Positions 17,245 through 26,181 of a stretch of 64,000 bases of DNA are shown piece by piece. The notes under the pieces are model-generated. The model saw nothing but the letters and a program-made list of their open reading frames with translations. It was not told the origin of the DNA and made no database searches. The position numbers and the translations under genes were made by a program. Origin of the DNA: Clostridiales bacterium (GTDB lineage Bacteria; Bacillota; Clostridia; Christensenellales; UBA1242). Location: NCBI GenBank assembly GCA_003522085.1, contig DPGI01000005.1:136300-200299 (forward strand), written 5' to 3'. How positions within the stretch are numbered: position 1 is the stretch's first letter; each line of letters starts with the position of its first letter.

Positions 17245-17808
17245 TTAGTTTTTAGCTCTTTCCATATAGCTGCCGTCACGAGTATCAATTCTGATTCTTT
17301 CGCCTTGGCTGATGAAAAGTGGAACGTTTAAAACATATCCTGTTTCAAGTTTAGCTGGTTTTGAAGCGGCTTTTGTTGTATCCCCTTGAATTGCTGGTTC
17401 ACAATCAACAATTTCAAGTTCAACGAATGTTGGAGGATAAACAGCAAATGGTGTGCCTTTGTAGAAATACATTGTTGCATTCATGTTTTCAACCATAAAG
17501 TTGAGCGCGTCTTCAACAGCGTCTTTGTTTAATGGAATTTGTTCGTATGTGTCAACGTCCATGAAGTAGTAAAGTTCGCCGTCGTTGTAAAGATAAGTCA
17601 TTTCTTTCTTTTCAATAACTGCAACTTGGAATTTGTCTGATGGGTTGAAAGTGTCTTCTCTTACTTGACCTGTCATAACGTTTTTAATTTTAGCACGAAC
17701 GAATGGTGAGCCCTTTCCTGGTTTAACGTGCAAGAAATCGATAACAGTGTAAACTGCTCCGTCCATTTCAAATGTTGTTCCTTTTCTAAATTCTCCTGCT
17801 GTAACCAT
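17245..17808 (-). CDS. efp: Translation elongation factor P
   Basis: EF-P rescues ribosomes stalled at consecutive prolines. The 187-residue protein shows KOW, S1-like and OB domains. The tip loop HVKPGKGSPFVRAK contains the lysine that other bacteria modify. The C-terminus ISQGERIRIDTRDGSYMER is conserved. A clear AAGGAG precedes the ATG. It lies directly upstream of spoIIIA, as in Bacillus. Confidence 0.97.
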   Translation of the reverse strand: MVTAGEFRKGTTFEMDGAVYTVIDFLHVKPGKGSPFVRAKIKNVMTGQVREDTFNPSDKFQVAVIEKKEMTYLYNDGELYYFMDVDTYEQIPLNKDAVEDALNFMVENMNATMYFYKGTPFAVYPPTFVELEIVDCEPAIQGDTTKAASKPAKLETGYVLNVPLFISQGERIRIDTRDGSYMERAKN

Positions 17809-17841
17809 AAATAATTCTCCTTAAATAATTTTTACTTTGTA

Positions 17842-17870
17842 ATTCTAGCACATTTGTTTGTTGCAATCAA
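17842..17870 (-). promoter_or_regulatory. Promoter of efp, extended -10
   Basis: TTGATT (17870-17865), 17-nt spacer, TAGAAT (17847-17842) preceded by TGC. The TAG of the -10 box is also the stop codon of the upstream endonuclease gene. Confidence 0.75.
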
Positions 17871-18720
17871 GTAAATTTTGATAAATTTTTTTCATTTCTG
17901 CTGCATCTTCTGCCATGTGCCCTGCTGATTCGCTTAAAATGCGTGGGTGAAGGTCGAGTTTTACAAGCGCTTGGGCAAGCGGTTCAAACTCTGGACCATA
18001 AATTGTGTCGTCAAAATTTAAGTGTCTGATTTCGCCTTTGTCTCCATATTGGATTTTTGAAAAGTGAATGTGACAGTTTTCGGTGCGTTCTCTGCCAATT
18101 AGTTCGATTGATCTTTCAAAAATTTTAACATAGTCGTCGCAAGTTTTTAAAGAGCCTTGTGTAAGTGCATTGATGTGGCCAAAATCGAATGTAGGAACAA
18201 GATGAGGGTTGCCTTGGCATATCTGCAAAACTTCTTCATATGTTCCGATTTGCATTTGTTTTCCCATTGTTTCTGGGCACAGATAAATTCCTTCCAAAAG
18301 CCCCTGCTCTTCAAGTATATTTGCAAGCGAGATTATTCTTTCTTTTGCCAAATTAAAGGCTTCTTCGCGGTTGGCTTTTCCTACTGACGCTGGATGGAAA
18401 ACAAGTCTTTCTGCCCCAAAAGCACGCAAAAATTTGATGCCAGTGGTTATGTAGCCGATGCTTTTTTGATACATTATTTCATCGGGATTTGCAAAGTTTA
18501 TAAAATATGGCGCGTGAACAGACATTTTGATGTCTTCGTCAGCAAACGCTTTGCCTATTTTTTCAGCCATTTCGCTGCTTAATATATAGCCGCGTCCAAA
18601 TGAATATTCAAACAAATCAAGCCCTCTTCCCTTCAGCCATTTAGGCGCTTCAAGAGTGCTTTTGTGCCCTTCTGCATAAAATGATTCACTGTTTCCCGAA
18701 GGACCAAAAAGAGCCTTCAT
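17845..18720 (-). CDS. Endonuclease IV-like AP endonuclease (TIM barrel)
   Basis: The 291-residue protein fits the AP endonuclease family 2 (Nfo) TIM barrel, which cuts abasic sites in base-excision repair. Candidate metal ligands appear in order: SVHAPYF, VFHPAS, CPETMGK, FDFGHINA, CHIHFSK and ILSES. The match is to the family. Whether it is true Nfo or a related sugar-isomerase-like member is not settled by sequence alone. AAAGGAG stands upstream of the ATG. The efp promoter lies in its last codons. Confidence 0.85.
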   Translation of the reverse strand: MKALFGPSGNSESFYAEGHKSTLEAPKWLKGRGLDLFEYSFGRGYILSSEMAEKIGKAFADEDIKMSVHAPYFINFANPDEIMYQKSIGYITTGIKFLRAFGAERLVFHPASVGKANREEAFNLAKERIISLANILEEQGLLEGIYLCPETMGKQMQIGTYEEVLQICQGNPHLVPTFDFGHINALTQGSLKTCDDYVKIFERSIELIGRERTENCHIHFSKIQYGDKGEIRHLNFDDTIYGPEFEPLAQALVKLDLHPRILSESAGHMAEDAAEMKKIYQNLLDCNKQMC

Positions 18721-18855
18721 ATTTTCTCCTTTTATTTAGATGAAATTTTATAGATGTAATCTCACCTGATTGTTTCTATTTTTCATTTTCGTTTTTTTTG
18801 TGTTTTGCCACGCTTATTTTATAATGTTTGATTTTTGAGTTTGTTTATGTTTGTT

Positions 18856-19902
18856 TTAGTTTAATCTTAGTGTAAGTTTAAGCAGCCCGTCGGCGATTTG
18901 CCCGATTCCTATAAATTGCGCCTGTTTGCCGTCATTAGCGGCAGTATAAATGCGATACTCACCGCTTAACCCTTCATCGTCAAGCGCGCTAGTTTGTTTA
19001 AGCAAACCAGTTTGGCTAAGCGAACAATCTAGCAAACTAGTTTTAACAAATTGTCCATTAAGAAGTTTATCGGCAATCGTTTGCTGAATCACAATCTTTT
19101 CAAAATCAAACAACATGTCGGGGCTTATAATTGTGAAATTTCCCGCCTTAATTTCTTCCAGCGTCTCCGCGTCATGAATGTCGAAAAATCCGCATTTAGT
19201 GCGAATTATGTCGACGCATACGGCACATGTTGATAATTTTTCAGCCAAGTCACGACAAAGTGCACGGACATAGGTGCCCGATGAGCAAGCGATTTTAAAC
19301 TGAAAAATGTTTTGAGAAAGTTGTTTTATAAGCGAAAAATCATAGACTGTGACTTCTTTTGGTTGTAAGATTGGTGCTTTTCCCTCGCGGGCAAGGTCAT
19401 ATGCTTTTCTGCCATCTATTTTTTTTGCAGAATATGCCGGCGGAAGTTGTTTTTGTTTGCCTTGCAAAAGTGGCAAGACGGCTTGTATTTGCTCGGCTGT
19501 TATTATTTTGTCATCAGTGCGTGTAATTTTGCCTTCTAAGTCAAAAGTGTCTCGCTCTTCGCCGAATTTTATTGTTGTGAGATATTCTTTGTCTTTATGC
19601 AAAAACATGTCAAACAGCCTTGTGGCCGAATTTAGCGTGATCGGCAACAATCCCTCGGCTTCAACGTCCAACGTGCCTAAATGACCCGCTTTTGAGGCTG
19701 AAACTGCCCTTTTGACTATGTTTACCGCAGTGTTTGATGAAAGGTGGCGCGGTTTATTTAATAATATTATTCCACCTTGCGTAAATTTGCATGGTTTTGT
19801 GCCATTTTCTTGATTGTCTGTTAAGTTTGTGGGCTGATTTGAGCCAAAATAAAGACTGGGCGATGTTTTGTTGTTGTTTTGTCCAGTCTTTATGTTTGTC
19901 AT
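18856..19902 (-). CDS. truB: tRNA pseudouridine-55 synthase TruB
   Basis: TruB makes pseudouridine 55 in the T-loop of tRNAs. The catalytic core begins at about residue 44 (GIILLNKPRHLSSNTAV). The active-site Asp is in GHLGTLDVEAEGLLP, where most homologues have GTLDPLATG. YSAKKIDGRKAYDLAR and CSSGTYVRALCRDL are conserved. About 43 polar residues precede the core (Asn, Thr, Gln rich). The start is supported by GGGAG and by a one-base overlap with nrnA. It is the last gene of the rimP-nusA operon. Confidence 0.93.
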   Translation of the reverse strand: MTNIKTGQNNNKTSPSLYFGSNQPTNLTDNQENGTKPCKFTQGGIILLNKPRHLSSNTAVNIVKRAVSASKAGHLGTLDVEAEGLLPITLNSATRLFDMFLHKDKEYLTTIKFGEERDTFDLEGKITRTDDKIITAEQIQAVLPLLQGKQKQLPPAYSAKKIDGRKAYDLAREGKAPILQPKEVTVYDFSLIKQLSQNIFQFKIACSSGTYVRALCRDLAEKLSTCAVCVDIIRTKCGFFDIHDAETLEEIKAGNFTIISPDMLFDFEKIVIQQTIADKLLNGQFVKTSLLDCSLSQTGLLKQTSALDDEGLSGEYRIYTAANDGKQAQFIGIGQIADGLLKLTLRLN

Positions 19903-20867
19903 TATCTATTCTCCCTTATTGTTTTTAAAACAAGTGCTTTCACGCTTTTTTCACTGCCTTTTATCACTGCACCTGCGGCGAGTTTGTGTCCGCCACCACC
20001 AAGTTTGTTGGCTATTACTGATACGTCGGTGCCTACTCTTCCTCTAAATGAGCATGAAAATACGTTGATTTGTCGCTGTTTGATAAGGCAAGAGATGTTT
20101 ATGCCTTCTAGATATATCAATTTGTTGGAGATGTTGCCATCTTCGTTGAGTTGGGCGCCCGCTTTTTTATAATCTTTAAGCGTAAGCGACGATATGTAGA
20201 CATCGCCGTGGATTTCGCATTTGTCTGCAACGATTTTTGACAGGTTGTATTGCGCTTGTGACTGCGATTTGACAAGCATTGATGTCGCTTTTACGTTGTC
20301 TGCCCCACATTCAATTAATTTGCAGGCGTTTTGGAATGATACGGCTGTGATTGTATCGGTTGAAAAGCAGTCTGTGTCAGTTAATAGTCCGCCAAAAAGA
20401 TAGGTTGCTGTGATTTTGTCTGGCTTTTTGCCGAGCGACTCGATGTAGGCTAAAATTACTTCGCAACATGACGAAAGTGGCAGAACCACTTCGATTTTTG
20501 CGCATGTGTGATAACCGACATGGTGGTCGAGTTTTATTGTGTTGTTGTGTTTTGCAAATGCGCTGGCATATTTTCCAAGACGTTCGACATTTGCTGTGTC
20601 GACCATGATCATAAGGTCATAATCGCGGGTTATTTCGTCGCAAAGCTGTGAAATATCGAAGAATTTCGCGTCGGTTGGACAGATTTTGCTGTCTACGAAT
20701 TTATCTACGTTTTTGCCTTGTTTTTCGAGAAAATATGCTAATCCATACATTGAGCCGAGTCCATCAGGATCGTAACTTGTATGGGCGAAAATCGCGATTG
20801 ATTTTGCGTTTTTAATCTTTTCGGCAATTTTTGCAAATTTGTTTTTAATCGTTTTGTTGATTGTCAT
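19902..20867 (-). CDS. nrnA: DHH-family phosphoesterase (NrnA-like)
   Basis: NrnA degrades oligoribonucleotides and dephosphorylates pAp. The protein shows the DHH-family signatures TSYDPDGLGSMYGL, a DTAN motif, LDHHVGYH and the DHHA1 motif GGGGHKLAAGA. I use the ATG at 20867 (GAGG six bases upstream, inside the end of rbfA), giving 321 residues; an ATG one codon earlier is also possible. It sits between rbfA and truB, the standard Firmicute order. Confidence 0.92.
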   Translation of the reverse strand: MTINKTIKNKFAKIAEKIKNAKSIAIFAHTSYDPDGLGSMYGLAYFLEKQGKNVDKFVDSKICPTDAKFFDISQLCDEITRDYDLMIMVDTANVERLGKYASAFAKHNNTIKLDHHVGYHTCAKIEVVLPLSSCCEVILAYIESLGKKPDKITATYLFGGLLTDTDCFSTDTITAVSFQNACKLIECGADNVKATSMLVKSQSQAQYNLSKIVADKCEIHGDVYISSLTLKDYKKAGAQLNEDGNISNKLIYLEGINISCLIKQRQINVFSCSFRGRVGTDVSVIANKLGGGGHKLAAGAVIKGSEKSVKALVLKTIRENR

Positions 20868-21228
20868 CATCTTCCTCTTCTTCTGGAATTTCAATGCTTT
20901 TTAACAATTCTTCAACTCTGATTGCATTTTGCATATTTTTGTCAAAGACAAAGTCAAGTTTTGGCATGTGTGGCATGTCAAGCATTTGTCCAAGTTTTGT
21001 TTTGATGAAACCTTCTGATTTGCGGAGTGTTTTTATCACTTCGTCCGCTTTTGAATAGTCTCCATTAGTAAGGGCTATTTTGACTTTGCAATATCTAAAA
21101 TCAGGTGCGACTTTCACTTCGCTTACCCCTACAAAATCGTCGATTCGTGGGTCGTTCATGTGAAAGTGCAAGATTTCTTGAAGAGCTTTTTGAATTTGTG
21201 AGTTGGCTCTTTCAATTCTGTTTGACAT
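20845..21228 (-). CDS. rbfA: 30S ribosome-binding factor A
   Basis: RbfA helps mature the 5' end of 16S rRNA and the 30S subunit. The KH-type fold is recognised from RIERANSQIQKALQEIL, DPRIDDFVGVSEVKVAPDFRYCKV and MPHMPKLDFVFD. At 127 residues it is normal, with a short acidic tail (EEEEDDDNQQND). It follows infB by two bases. Confidence 0.95.
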   Translation of the reverse strand: MSNRIERANSQIQKALQEILHFHMNDPRIDDFVGVSEVKVAPDFRYCKVKIALTNGDYSKADEVIKTLRKSEGFIKTKLGQMLDMPHMPKLDFVFDKNMQNAIRVEELLKSIEIPEEEEDDDNQQND

Positions 21229-21230
21229 TT

Positions 21231-23777
21231 CTACCCCCTTTTGATTGGAACGCTGATATAAAATTCAATTGTGTCGCCTTCTTTAAAGTCGATGTCGTCA
21301 TGAAGTTTTGCACCAAATTCATAACCCTTTAATACTTCGGCTTTTTCGTCTTTTACAATTTTTAAACTGTCAACTGTTGTTGAACCAATTTCTTCGTTGC
21401 CGCGTTTTACTTTTGCGATGCAGCCACGAGTTGCTTTTCCGTCTTTCATCATGCAGCCGGCAACCTTTCCTGCTGTTGAGAGTTTGAATACCACTCTAAC
21501 TTCGGCATAACCGATGAATTGTTCTTCATACTTAACTGAAAGCATACCTGAAATTGCGCGTGTAACGTCGTCGACAACTTCGTAAATGATTTTGTATTCT
21601 TTGATTTCAATCTTTTCACGTTCGGCAAGTTGTTTTGCTTTTGCGCCCGGTTTAATGTTGAACGATATGATAATTGCTTTTGTTGTTTGAGCAAGCACAA
21701 CATCGCTTTCTGTAACTGCACCGGCGGCTGCGTGAACAATGTTGACTTTTGCTTCTTCATTTTGAATCGGAGCAAGAGTTGCACTAAGTGCTTCGACTGA
21801 GCCTTGTGTGTCGGCTTTGATGATAAGATTGAGGTTTTTGAGCGAGCCTTCGTGAACTTTGTCCATAAAGTCGTCGAGGCTGACTCCGGATGTTTTAAGC
21901 GCTTTTTCCTTTTTGATGCGGTCGATTCTTTCTTGAATAACCTGTTTTGAAAGGCTTTCGCTTACCACATAGAATTCGTCGCCAGATGATGGAACTTCGC
22001 TGAAGCCCAATACTGAGACTGGTGTTGAAGGTGGAGCAACTTTGACTGGTTTTCCCTTTTCGTCAAACATTGCTTTAACCTTTCCATATGTGATTCCGGC
22101 AAGGAAACTGTCACCAATTTTGAGTGTTCCGTTTTGAACAAGAACAGTGGCAACAGGCCCGCGGTTTTTGTCAAGTTCGGCTTCTAAAATCACGCCGGTT
22201 GCTGTGCGATTTGGATTTGCTTTAAGCTCTTCCATATCAGCAACAAGCAAAATCATCGATTTGAGTTCGTCCATGCCTGCGCCTGTTTTTGCTGAAACAG
22301 GAACGCACACTGTGTTTCCGCCCCATTCTTCAGGCAAAATGTCGTGTTCGGCAAGTTGTTGCTTTACGCGGTCGATGTTGGCTTCTGGTTTGTCGATTTT
22401 GTTGATTGCTACAATCATTGGAACACCTGCGGCTTTAATGTGATTGATTGCTTCAATTGTTTGTGGCATTATGCCGTCATCGGCTGCAACAACCAAGATC
22501 GCAATATCGGTCGCCTTTGCCCCACGTGCACGCATTTGTGTGAAGGCTGCGTGGCCTGGTGTGTCGATGAATGTGATTTTTGAATTGTTGAATGTGATTT
22601 GATATGCACCGATTTTTTGTGTGATTCCGCCCGCTTCGCTTGAAACGACATTGCTTTTTCTGAATGCGTCAAGAAGCGAGGTCTTTCCGTGGTCGACGTG
22701 TCCCATAACTGTGACAACTGGTGGACGCTTTTTAAGGTCTTTTTCGTCGTCGTTGTGGCTTTCGTCGATAAGTTTTTCTTCCATGGTTTTGTCAAGTTTG
22801 AGTTCGAGTGTTATGCCAAGTTCGCTGCAAACAAGTTCGGCTGTGTCAAAATCAATAGACGAGTTGATTGTTGCCATGATGCCTAATATCATCAGCTTTT
22901 TAACGATTTCAACGACTGGCTTTCCTGTTTTTTCACTCAAATCTTTTACGCTGATGTCACGTTGAGATAAAACAAGGTGTGTAACTTTTGGTGCGATTAC
23001 TGTTTCTTGCTTTTTCTTTGTTTTGTTTGCAAGTTTTCTTGAGCCCATGGTGGTTTCTTCAAAACCATCTTCACTCATTGTTATAACGCTTTTGCGGTTG
23101 TCCATTCCCTTTCTTGCGGTTGGACGTGATTTTTCTTCGATAAGGTTTTTCTTTGGTGATTTGTTTTTATTTCCAAATTGTCTTTCTGGAGTGACAATCA
23201 TTGGTTCTGGTTCGCTGCCAGCAAATGAACGGAAATTATTGACTTTGGTAGAAACAAAGTTTGTTTGACCTTTTCCGCCGAATCCGCCATTTTGTGAGCG
23301 ATTAAAGTTTGGCTTTTTGTTGTCAAATGAACGTTGTTGATTGCCATTGAATTGACGATTTTGTCCGCCATTTTGTGGGCGGTTGAACTGGTTGGCTTTT
23401 CCTGAGCCGTTTGAAAGGAGTGATGAATCAAATTTGCGATAAGATGTTTGTGATGGAGTGCCATTTTGGCGTGGAGAAAATTGTTCAGGACGTTTTTGTT
23501 GTGGTTTTTCCTGCACTTTTGACACAGAACTATCGACTTTTGTTTCAGGCGCTTTTTCAGGCTGCGCTGATGAAAGTGATGAAACATTTTCGACAGGCTT
23601 TGATGCTGCCGCTGCGGCTTCGCTTGCTTCGATTGATTTTTTTGCTTGCACTGCTTGGCGTGAAAAATCTTCAAGGCTTTGTTTTAATGCTCGAATTTCA
23701 CGCAACTTTTCTAAGATGCTGCCTTCTTTTTGCAAATTGTGAATTGTTTTAAGGTTGTTGAGTGCTTGATTTGCCAA
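21231..23777 (-). CDS. infB: Translation initiation factor IF-2
   Basis: IF-2 is the GTPase that brings fMet-tRNA to the ribosome. The start is TTG at 23777 with AAGGAG seven bases upstream, giving 848 residues. The first about 260 residues are low complexity; residues 95-185 are rich in Asn, Gln, Gly, Phe and Arg. Then come an IF2N domain (DISVKDLSEKTGKPVVEIVK), the G domain (G1 GHVDHGKTS, G3 DTPGHAAF, G4 NKID), and domains II-IV. It lies between ylxQ (29 bp) and rbfA (2 bp). Confidence 0.97.
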   Translation of the reverse strand: MANQALNNLKTIHNLQKEGSILEKLREIRALKQSLEDFSRQAVQAKKSIEASEAAAAASKPVENVSSLSSAQPEKAPETKVDSSVSKVQEKPQQKRPEQFSPRQNGTPSQTSYRKFDSSLLSNGSGKANQFNRPQNGGQNRQFNGNQQRSFDNKKPNFNRSQNGGFGGKGQTNFVSTKVNNFRSFAGSEPEPMIVTPERQFGNKNKSPKKNLIEEKSRPTARKGMDNRKSVITMSEDGFEETTMGSRKLANKTKKKQETVIAPKVTHLVLSQRDISVKDLSEKTGKPVVEIVKKLMILGIMATINSSIDFDTAELVCSELGITLELKLDKTMEEKLIDESHNDDEKDLKKRPPVVTVMGHVDHGKTSLLDAFRKSNVVSSEAGGITQKIGAYQITFNNSKITFIDTPGHAAFTQMRARGAKATDIAILVVAADDGIMPQTIEAINHIKAAGVPMIVAINKIDKPEANIDRVKQQLAEHDILPEEWGGNTVCVPVSAKTGAGMDELKSMILLVADMEELKANPNRTATGVILEAELDKNRGPVATVLVQNGTLKIGDSFLAGITYGKVKAMFDEKGKPVKVAPPSTPVSVLGFSEVPSSGDEFYVVSESLSKQVIQERIDRIKKEKALKTSGVSLDDFMDKVHEGSLKNLNLIIKADTQGSVEALSATLAPIQNEEAKVNIVHAAAGAVTESDVVLAQTTKAIIISFNIKPGAKAKQLAEREKIEIKEYKIIYEVVDDVTRAISGMLSVKYEEQFIGYAEVRVVFKLSTAGKVAGCMMKDGKATRGCIAKVKRGNEEIGSTTVDSLKIVKDEKAEVLKGYEFGAKLHDDIDFKEGDTIEFYISVPIKRG

Positions 23778-23806
23778 ATTATTTCTCCTTATCTTATCTT
23801 GGGCTT

Positions 23807-24088
23807 TTAGTTAAGATATTTTTTGATTTCTTCACTTAGTCCTTTATTTTTTATTCCGATTATTTTGTTTGTTTTGCCGTTGAGTGAGCCTAGCGATTCG
23901 ACCTCATACCCTTCTACCCCCGCATGGACAAGACGGTCAAAGACTTTACGGCTAGCTTTGCCTGCGTCACTATCAACAAGGACAAGGTAGAGTTTTTTGT
24001 CATAGCCGTCAAGTTTGTCGCTGCCGATTATGGCATAGCCGGCTTGCATTGCAATGCCGAGATATGATGCTAGTTTTTCTCGTTGCAT
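23807..24088 (-). CDS. ylxQ: L7Ae-family RNA-binding protein (YlxQ)
   Basis: A 93-residue protein of the L7Ae/L30e family that binds kink-turn-like RNA. Recognisable features are YLGIAMQAGYAIIGSDKL and the LVLVDSDAG strand-helix element. Its biological RNA target is not established. It overlaps the rnpM end by 19 bp and precedes infB, as in Bacillus. Confidence 0.88.
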   Translation of the reverse strand: MQREKLASYLGIAMQAGYAIIGSDKLDGYDKKLYLVLVDSDAGKASRKVFDRLVHAGVEGYEVESLGSLNGKTNKIIGIKNKGLSEEIKKYLN

Positions 24089-24336
24089 ACTTTTGCTAAC
24101 TCCTCATATATTTCGTCTGGAACGGCGCATTTGAATGCTTTGTTGAGCATTTTTGTTTTTTTGAGTTTTGCCACACATTCGCTTTTGGTGTGGACATAGG
24201 CGCCGCGTCCGGACATTTTTCCGGTTGTGTCGACTTTAAACTCGCCATCTTTGGTTTTTACTACCCTAACAAGCGCGTTTTTGTCGGACATTTCACGGCA
24301 TGAGATGCACATTCTTTGAGGAATGGGTTTATTCAT
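24070..24336 (-). CDS. rnpM: YlxR-family protein (RNase P modulator RnpM)
   Basis: YlxR is a small basic protein recently connected with RNase P activity. The start is ATG 24336 with AGGAGA upstream, giving 88 residues that open with MNKPIPQRMCISCREM. A longer frame through the end of nusA is an artefact. The diagnostic parts are RMCISCREM, LVRVVKTKDGEF and SGRGAYVH. It overlaps nusA by eight bases. The rnpB gene for RNase P RNA is also in this window. Confidence 0.92.
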   Translation of the reverse strand: MNKPIPQRMCISCREMSDKNALVRVVKTKDGEFKVDTTGKMSGRGAYVHTKSECVAKLKKTKMLNKAFKCAVPDEIYEELAKVCNEKN

Positions 24337-25495
24337 TTGTTTCGTCTCCTGAAATTTCTTCAAGTTCGTCAAGGTCGCCAAGTGATTCGAATGAGTTGTC
24401 GTCGTCGAGTTCGACAAGTTCGTATTCAACTTCTTTTGGTTCTTGAACCGGTGCTGTGATTGCACTTTCTGGCTTAACTTCAATCTTCCAGCCTGTCAAG
24501 CGTGCTGCAAGACGAACGTTTTGTCCGTTTTTGCCGATTGCAAGTGAAAGTTTGTCGTCTGGAACGATTACGCGTGATGCGTTAAGACTTTCGTTTGTTT
24601 CGACTGAAAGAACTTTTGCCGGGCTGAGTGCGCGAGCGATGTATTCAAGTGGGTCGTCACTGTAAAGAATCAAATCGATTTTTTCGCCGTTGAGTTCTGA
24701 AACGATTGTATTGATTCTGATGCCATGGTTTCCTACGCAAGCGCCGACTGGGTCGATGTTTGGTTTTTCAGTGTAAACGGCAACTTTTGAACGATTTCCT
24801 GGGTCACGTGCGATGTTTTTGATTTTAACGTCGCCTGTTGCGATTTCTGGAATTTCAAGTTCGAATACTTTTCTTACAAATCCAATGTTGCTGCGTGTAA
24901 CTTGGATTTGTGTGCCACGATATGAGTCTTTTATCTTTTTAACATATACTTTTACGCGCTGGCCAATTTCAAATTTTTCGCCTGGGATTTGGTCAGATGG
25001 AAGCATGATTCCTTCTACGCGTGAGCCTGAGATTTGAACATAAACTGTGCCATTGTCGATGCGTTTTACAATGGTTGTCAAAAGTTCGTCTTCTTTTTCT
25101 GAAATTTCAGAAACGGCAAGGTCACGTTCAAGTTCTTTAAGACGTTGCATAACCACTTGTTTTGCTGTTTGTGCGGCAATTCTTCCAAAGTCTTTTGTTG
25201 ATTCTTCGGTGGCTACGATGTCGCCGACTTTGTATGACTTTTTGATAAGTTGCGCTTCTGCAAGTGAGATTTCTTTGTCTGGGTCGGTCACTTCGTCTAC
25301 GATTGTTTTATAAGAGTAGATTTTGATTGTGTTTTTCTCAGGACTGAGTTTTACACTTGCCGATTTTGCTTCGCCATACATTTTTTTATAGGCTGATGTG
25401 AGAGCAAATTCAAGGGCTTCGATGAATTTTTGCTTATCAATTTTCTTTTCTGTTTCAAGATCGTCTAATGCTTGAAAAAAGTCTTTGTTAATCAT
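24329..25495 (-). CDS. nusA: Transcription termination/antitermination factor NusA
   Basis: NusA binds RNA polymerase and nascent RNA and affects pausing and termination. Domains in the 388 residues: an N-terminal RNAP-binding part (to about 125), S1 (VYVQISGSRVEGIMLP), and KH1/KH2 (VGACVGNHGIRINTIVSEL and LSLAIGKNGQNVRLAARLTGW). A short acidic tail follows. The start has AAGGAG upstream and lies 46 bp after rimP. Confidence 0.97.
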   Translation of the reverse strand: MINKDFFQALDDLETEKKIDKQKFIEALEFALTSAYKKMYGEAKSASVKLSPEKNTIKIYSYKTIVDEVTDPDKEISLAEAQLIKKSYKVGDIVATEESTKDFGRIAAQTAKQVVMQRLKELERDLAVSEISEKEDELLTTIVKRIDNGTVYVQISGSRVEGIMLPSDQIPGEKFEIGQRVKVYVKKIKDSYRGTQIQVTRSNIGFVRKVFELEIPEIATGDVKIKNIARDPGNRSKVAVYTEKPNIDPVGACVGNHGIRINTIVSELNGEKIDLILYSDDPLEYIARALSPAKVLSVETNESLNASRVIVPDDKLSLAIGKNGQNVRLAARLTGWKIEVKPESAITAPVQEPKEVEYELVELDDDNSFESLGDLDELEEISGDETNE

Positions 25496-25541
25496 TTTTT
25501 TCTCCTTATTTATAAAAGTTGCGTTGCAACAAATTATCTAA

Positions 25542-26000
25542 TTAAAATTTTATTACTGGAACTATGTGCGCAATTTTTGCGCGGTCGAATGTAAGCGCTT
25601 TGTCGCTATCTTCGATTGTCACAGTGAGAGCATCATACGCTTTTAATGTGCCGACAAACTTTTTCTTGCCTTCAAGCTTTTGAAAGAGTGTAATTTCAAT
25701 TTCTTTGCCTTCGTTGCGTTTGAAGTCACGGTCAGTTTTGAGCGGACGGTCAATCCCCGGTGAACTTACTGACAAAATGTATGGTTTGTCGTCGGTTGGG
25801 TTAAGTTCGTCTAAGATTGGGTCGATGAGTTTGTGAACCTTTTCACAGTCGTCGATTGTAACGCCGTTGTCACTGTCGATTGTGAAGACAAGATTCATTC
25901 CGGTCACCTCTTTTTGGTATGCAACTTCAACAAGTTCATAGCCCGCTTGCTCAATAACTGGTTTAAGCGCTTGTTCGCATATTTCTTTGACTTTTGCCAA
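25542..26000 (-). CDS. rimP: Ribosome maturation factor RimP
   Basis: RimP assists 30S subunit assembly. The protein of 152 residues has the N-terminal alpha-beta domain (LKPVIEQAGYELVEVAYQKE) and DDCEKVHKLIDPILDE. The diagnostic YILSVSSPGIDRPLKTDRDF is followed by an Sm-like C-terminal domain. It is the first gene of a nine-gene-scale operon ending in truB, with GGAGG before its ATG. Confidence 0.96.
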   Translation of the reverse strand: MAKVKEICEQALKPVIEQAGYELVEVAYQKEVTGMNLVFTIDSDNGVTIDDCEKVHKLIDPILDELNPTDDKPYILSVSSPGIDRPLKTDRDFKRNEGKEIEITLFQKLEGKKKFVGTLKAYDALTVTIEDSDKALTFDRAKIAHIVPVIKF

Positions 26001-26021
26001 TTTTTCCTCCTTCTACAAAGA

Positions 26022-26044
26022 AAGTGGGCAACTGTTGCCCACTT
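26022..26044 (-). promoter_or_regulatory. Perfect hairpin in the rimP-nusA leader
   Basis: AAGTGGGCAA-CAG-TTGCCCACTT forms a ten-pair stem with a three-base loop, about 12 bases upstream of the rimP ribosome site. On the minus strand it is followed by TCTTTG, not a solid T run. It could be a partial attenuator, a stability element or a NusA-responsive site; function is inferred from position only. Confidence 0.6.
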
Positions 26045-26065
26045 CCGAAATATCTAGTCATTGTT

Positions 26066-26094
26066 AGTATAGCATATTGTTTCCGTAAAATCAA
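26066..26094 (-). promoter_or_regulatory. Promoter of the rimP-nusA-infB-truB operon
   Basis: TTGATT (26094-26089), 17-nt spacer, TATACT (26071-26066) preceded by TGC. Transcript start is expected near 26059, leaving a 59-nt leader that holds the GTGGGC hairpin. Confidence 0.75.
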
Positions 26095-26181
26095 GAAAAA
26101 ATCAATATTTTTTGATAGAAAACATTTTGTTGCGATTTTGACGCATTATTATTTTGTTTTTGTTGCGCGTCTGTTTTGTTT

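Noticed and set aside
26001..26181. Frameshifted remainder of polC after the exonuclease domain
   Set aside because: Only 180 bp separate the gene from rimP, and they hold the rimP promoter and leader. No PHP or polymerase motif appears in any frame.
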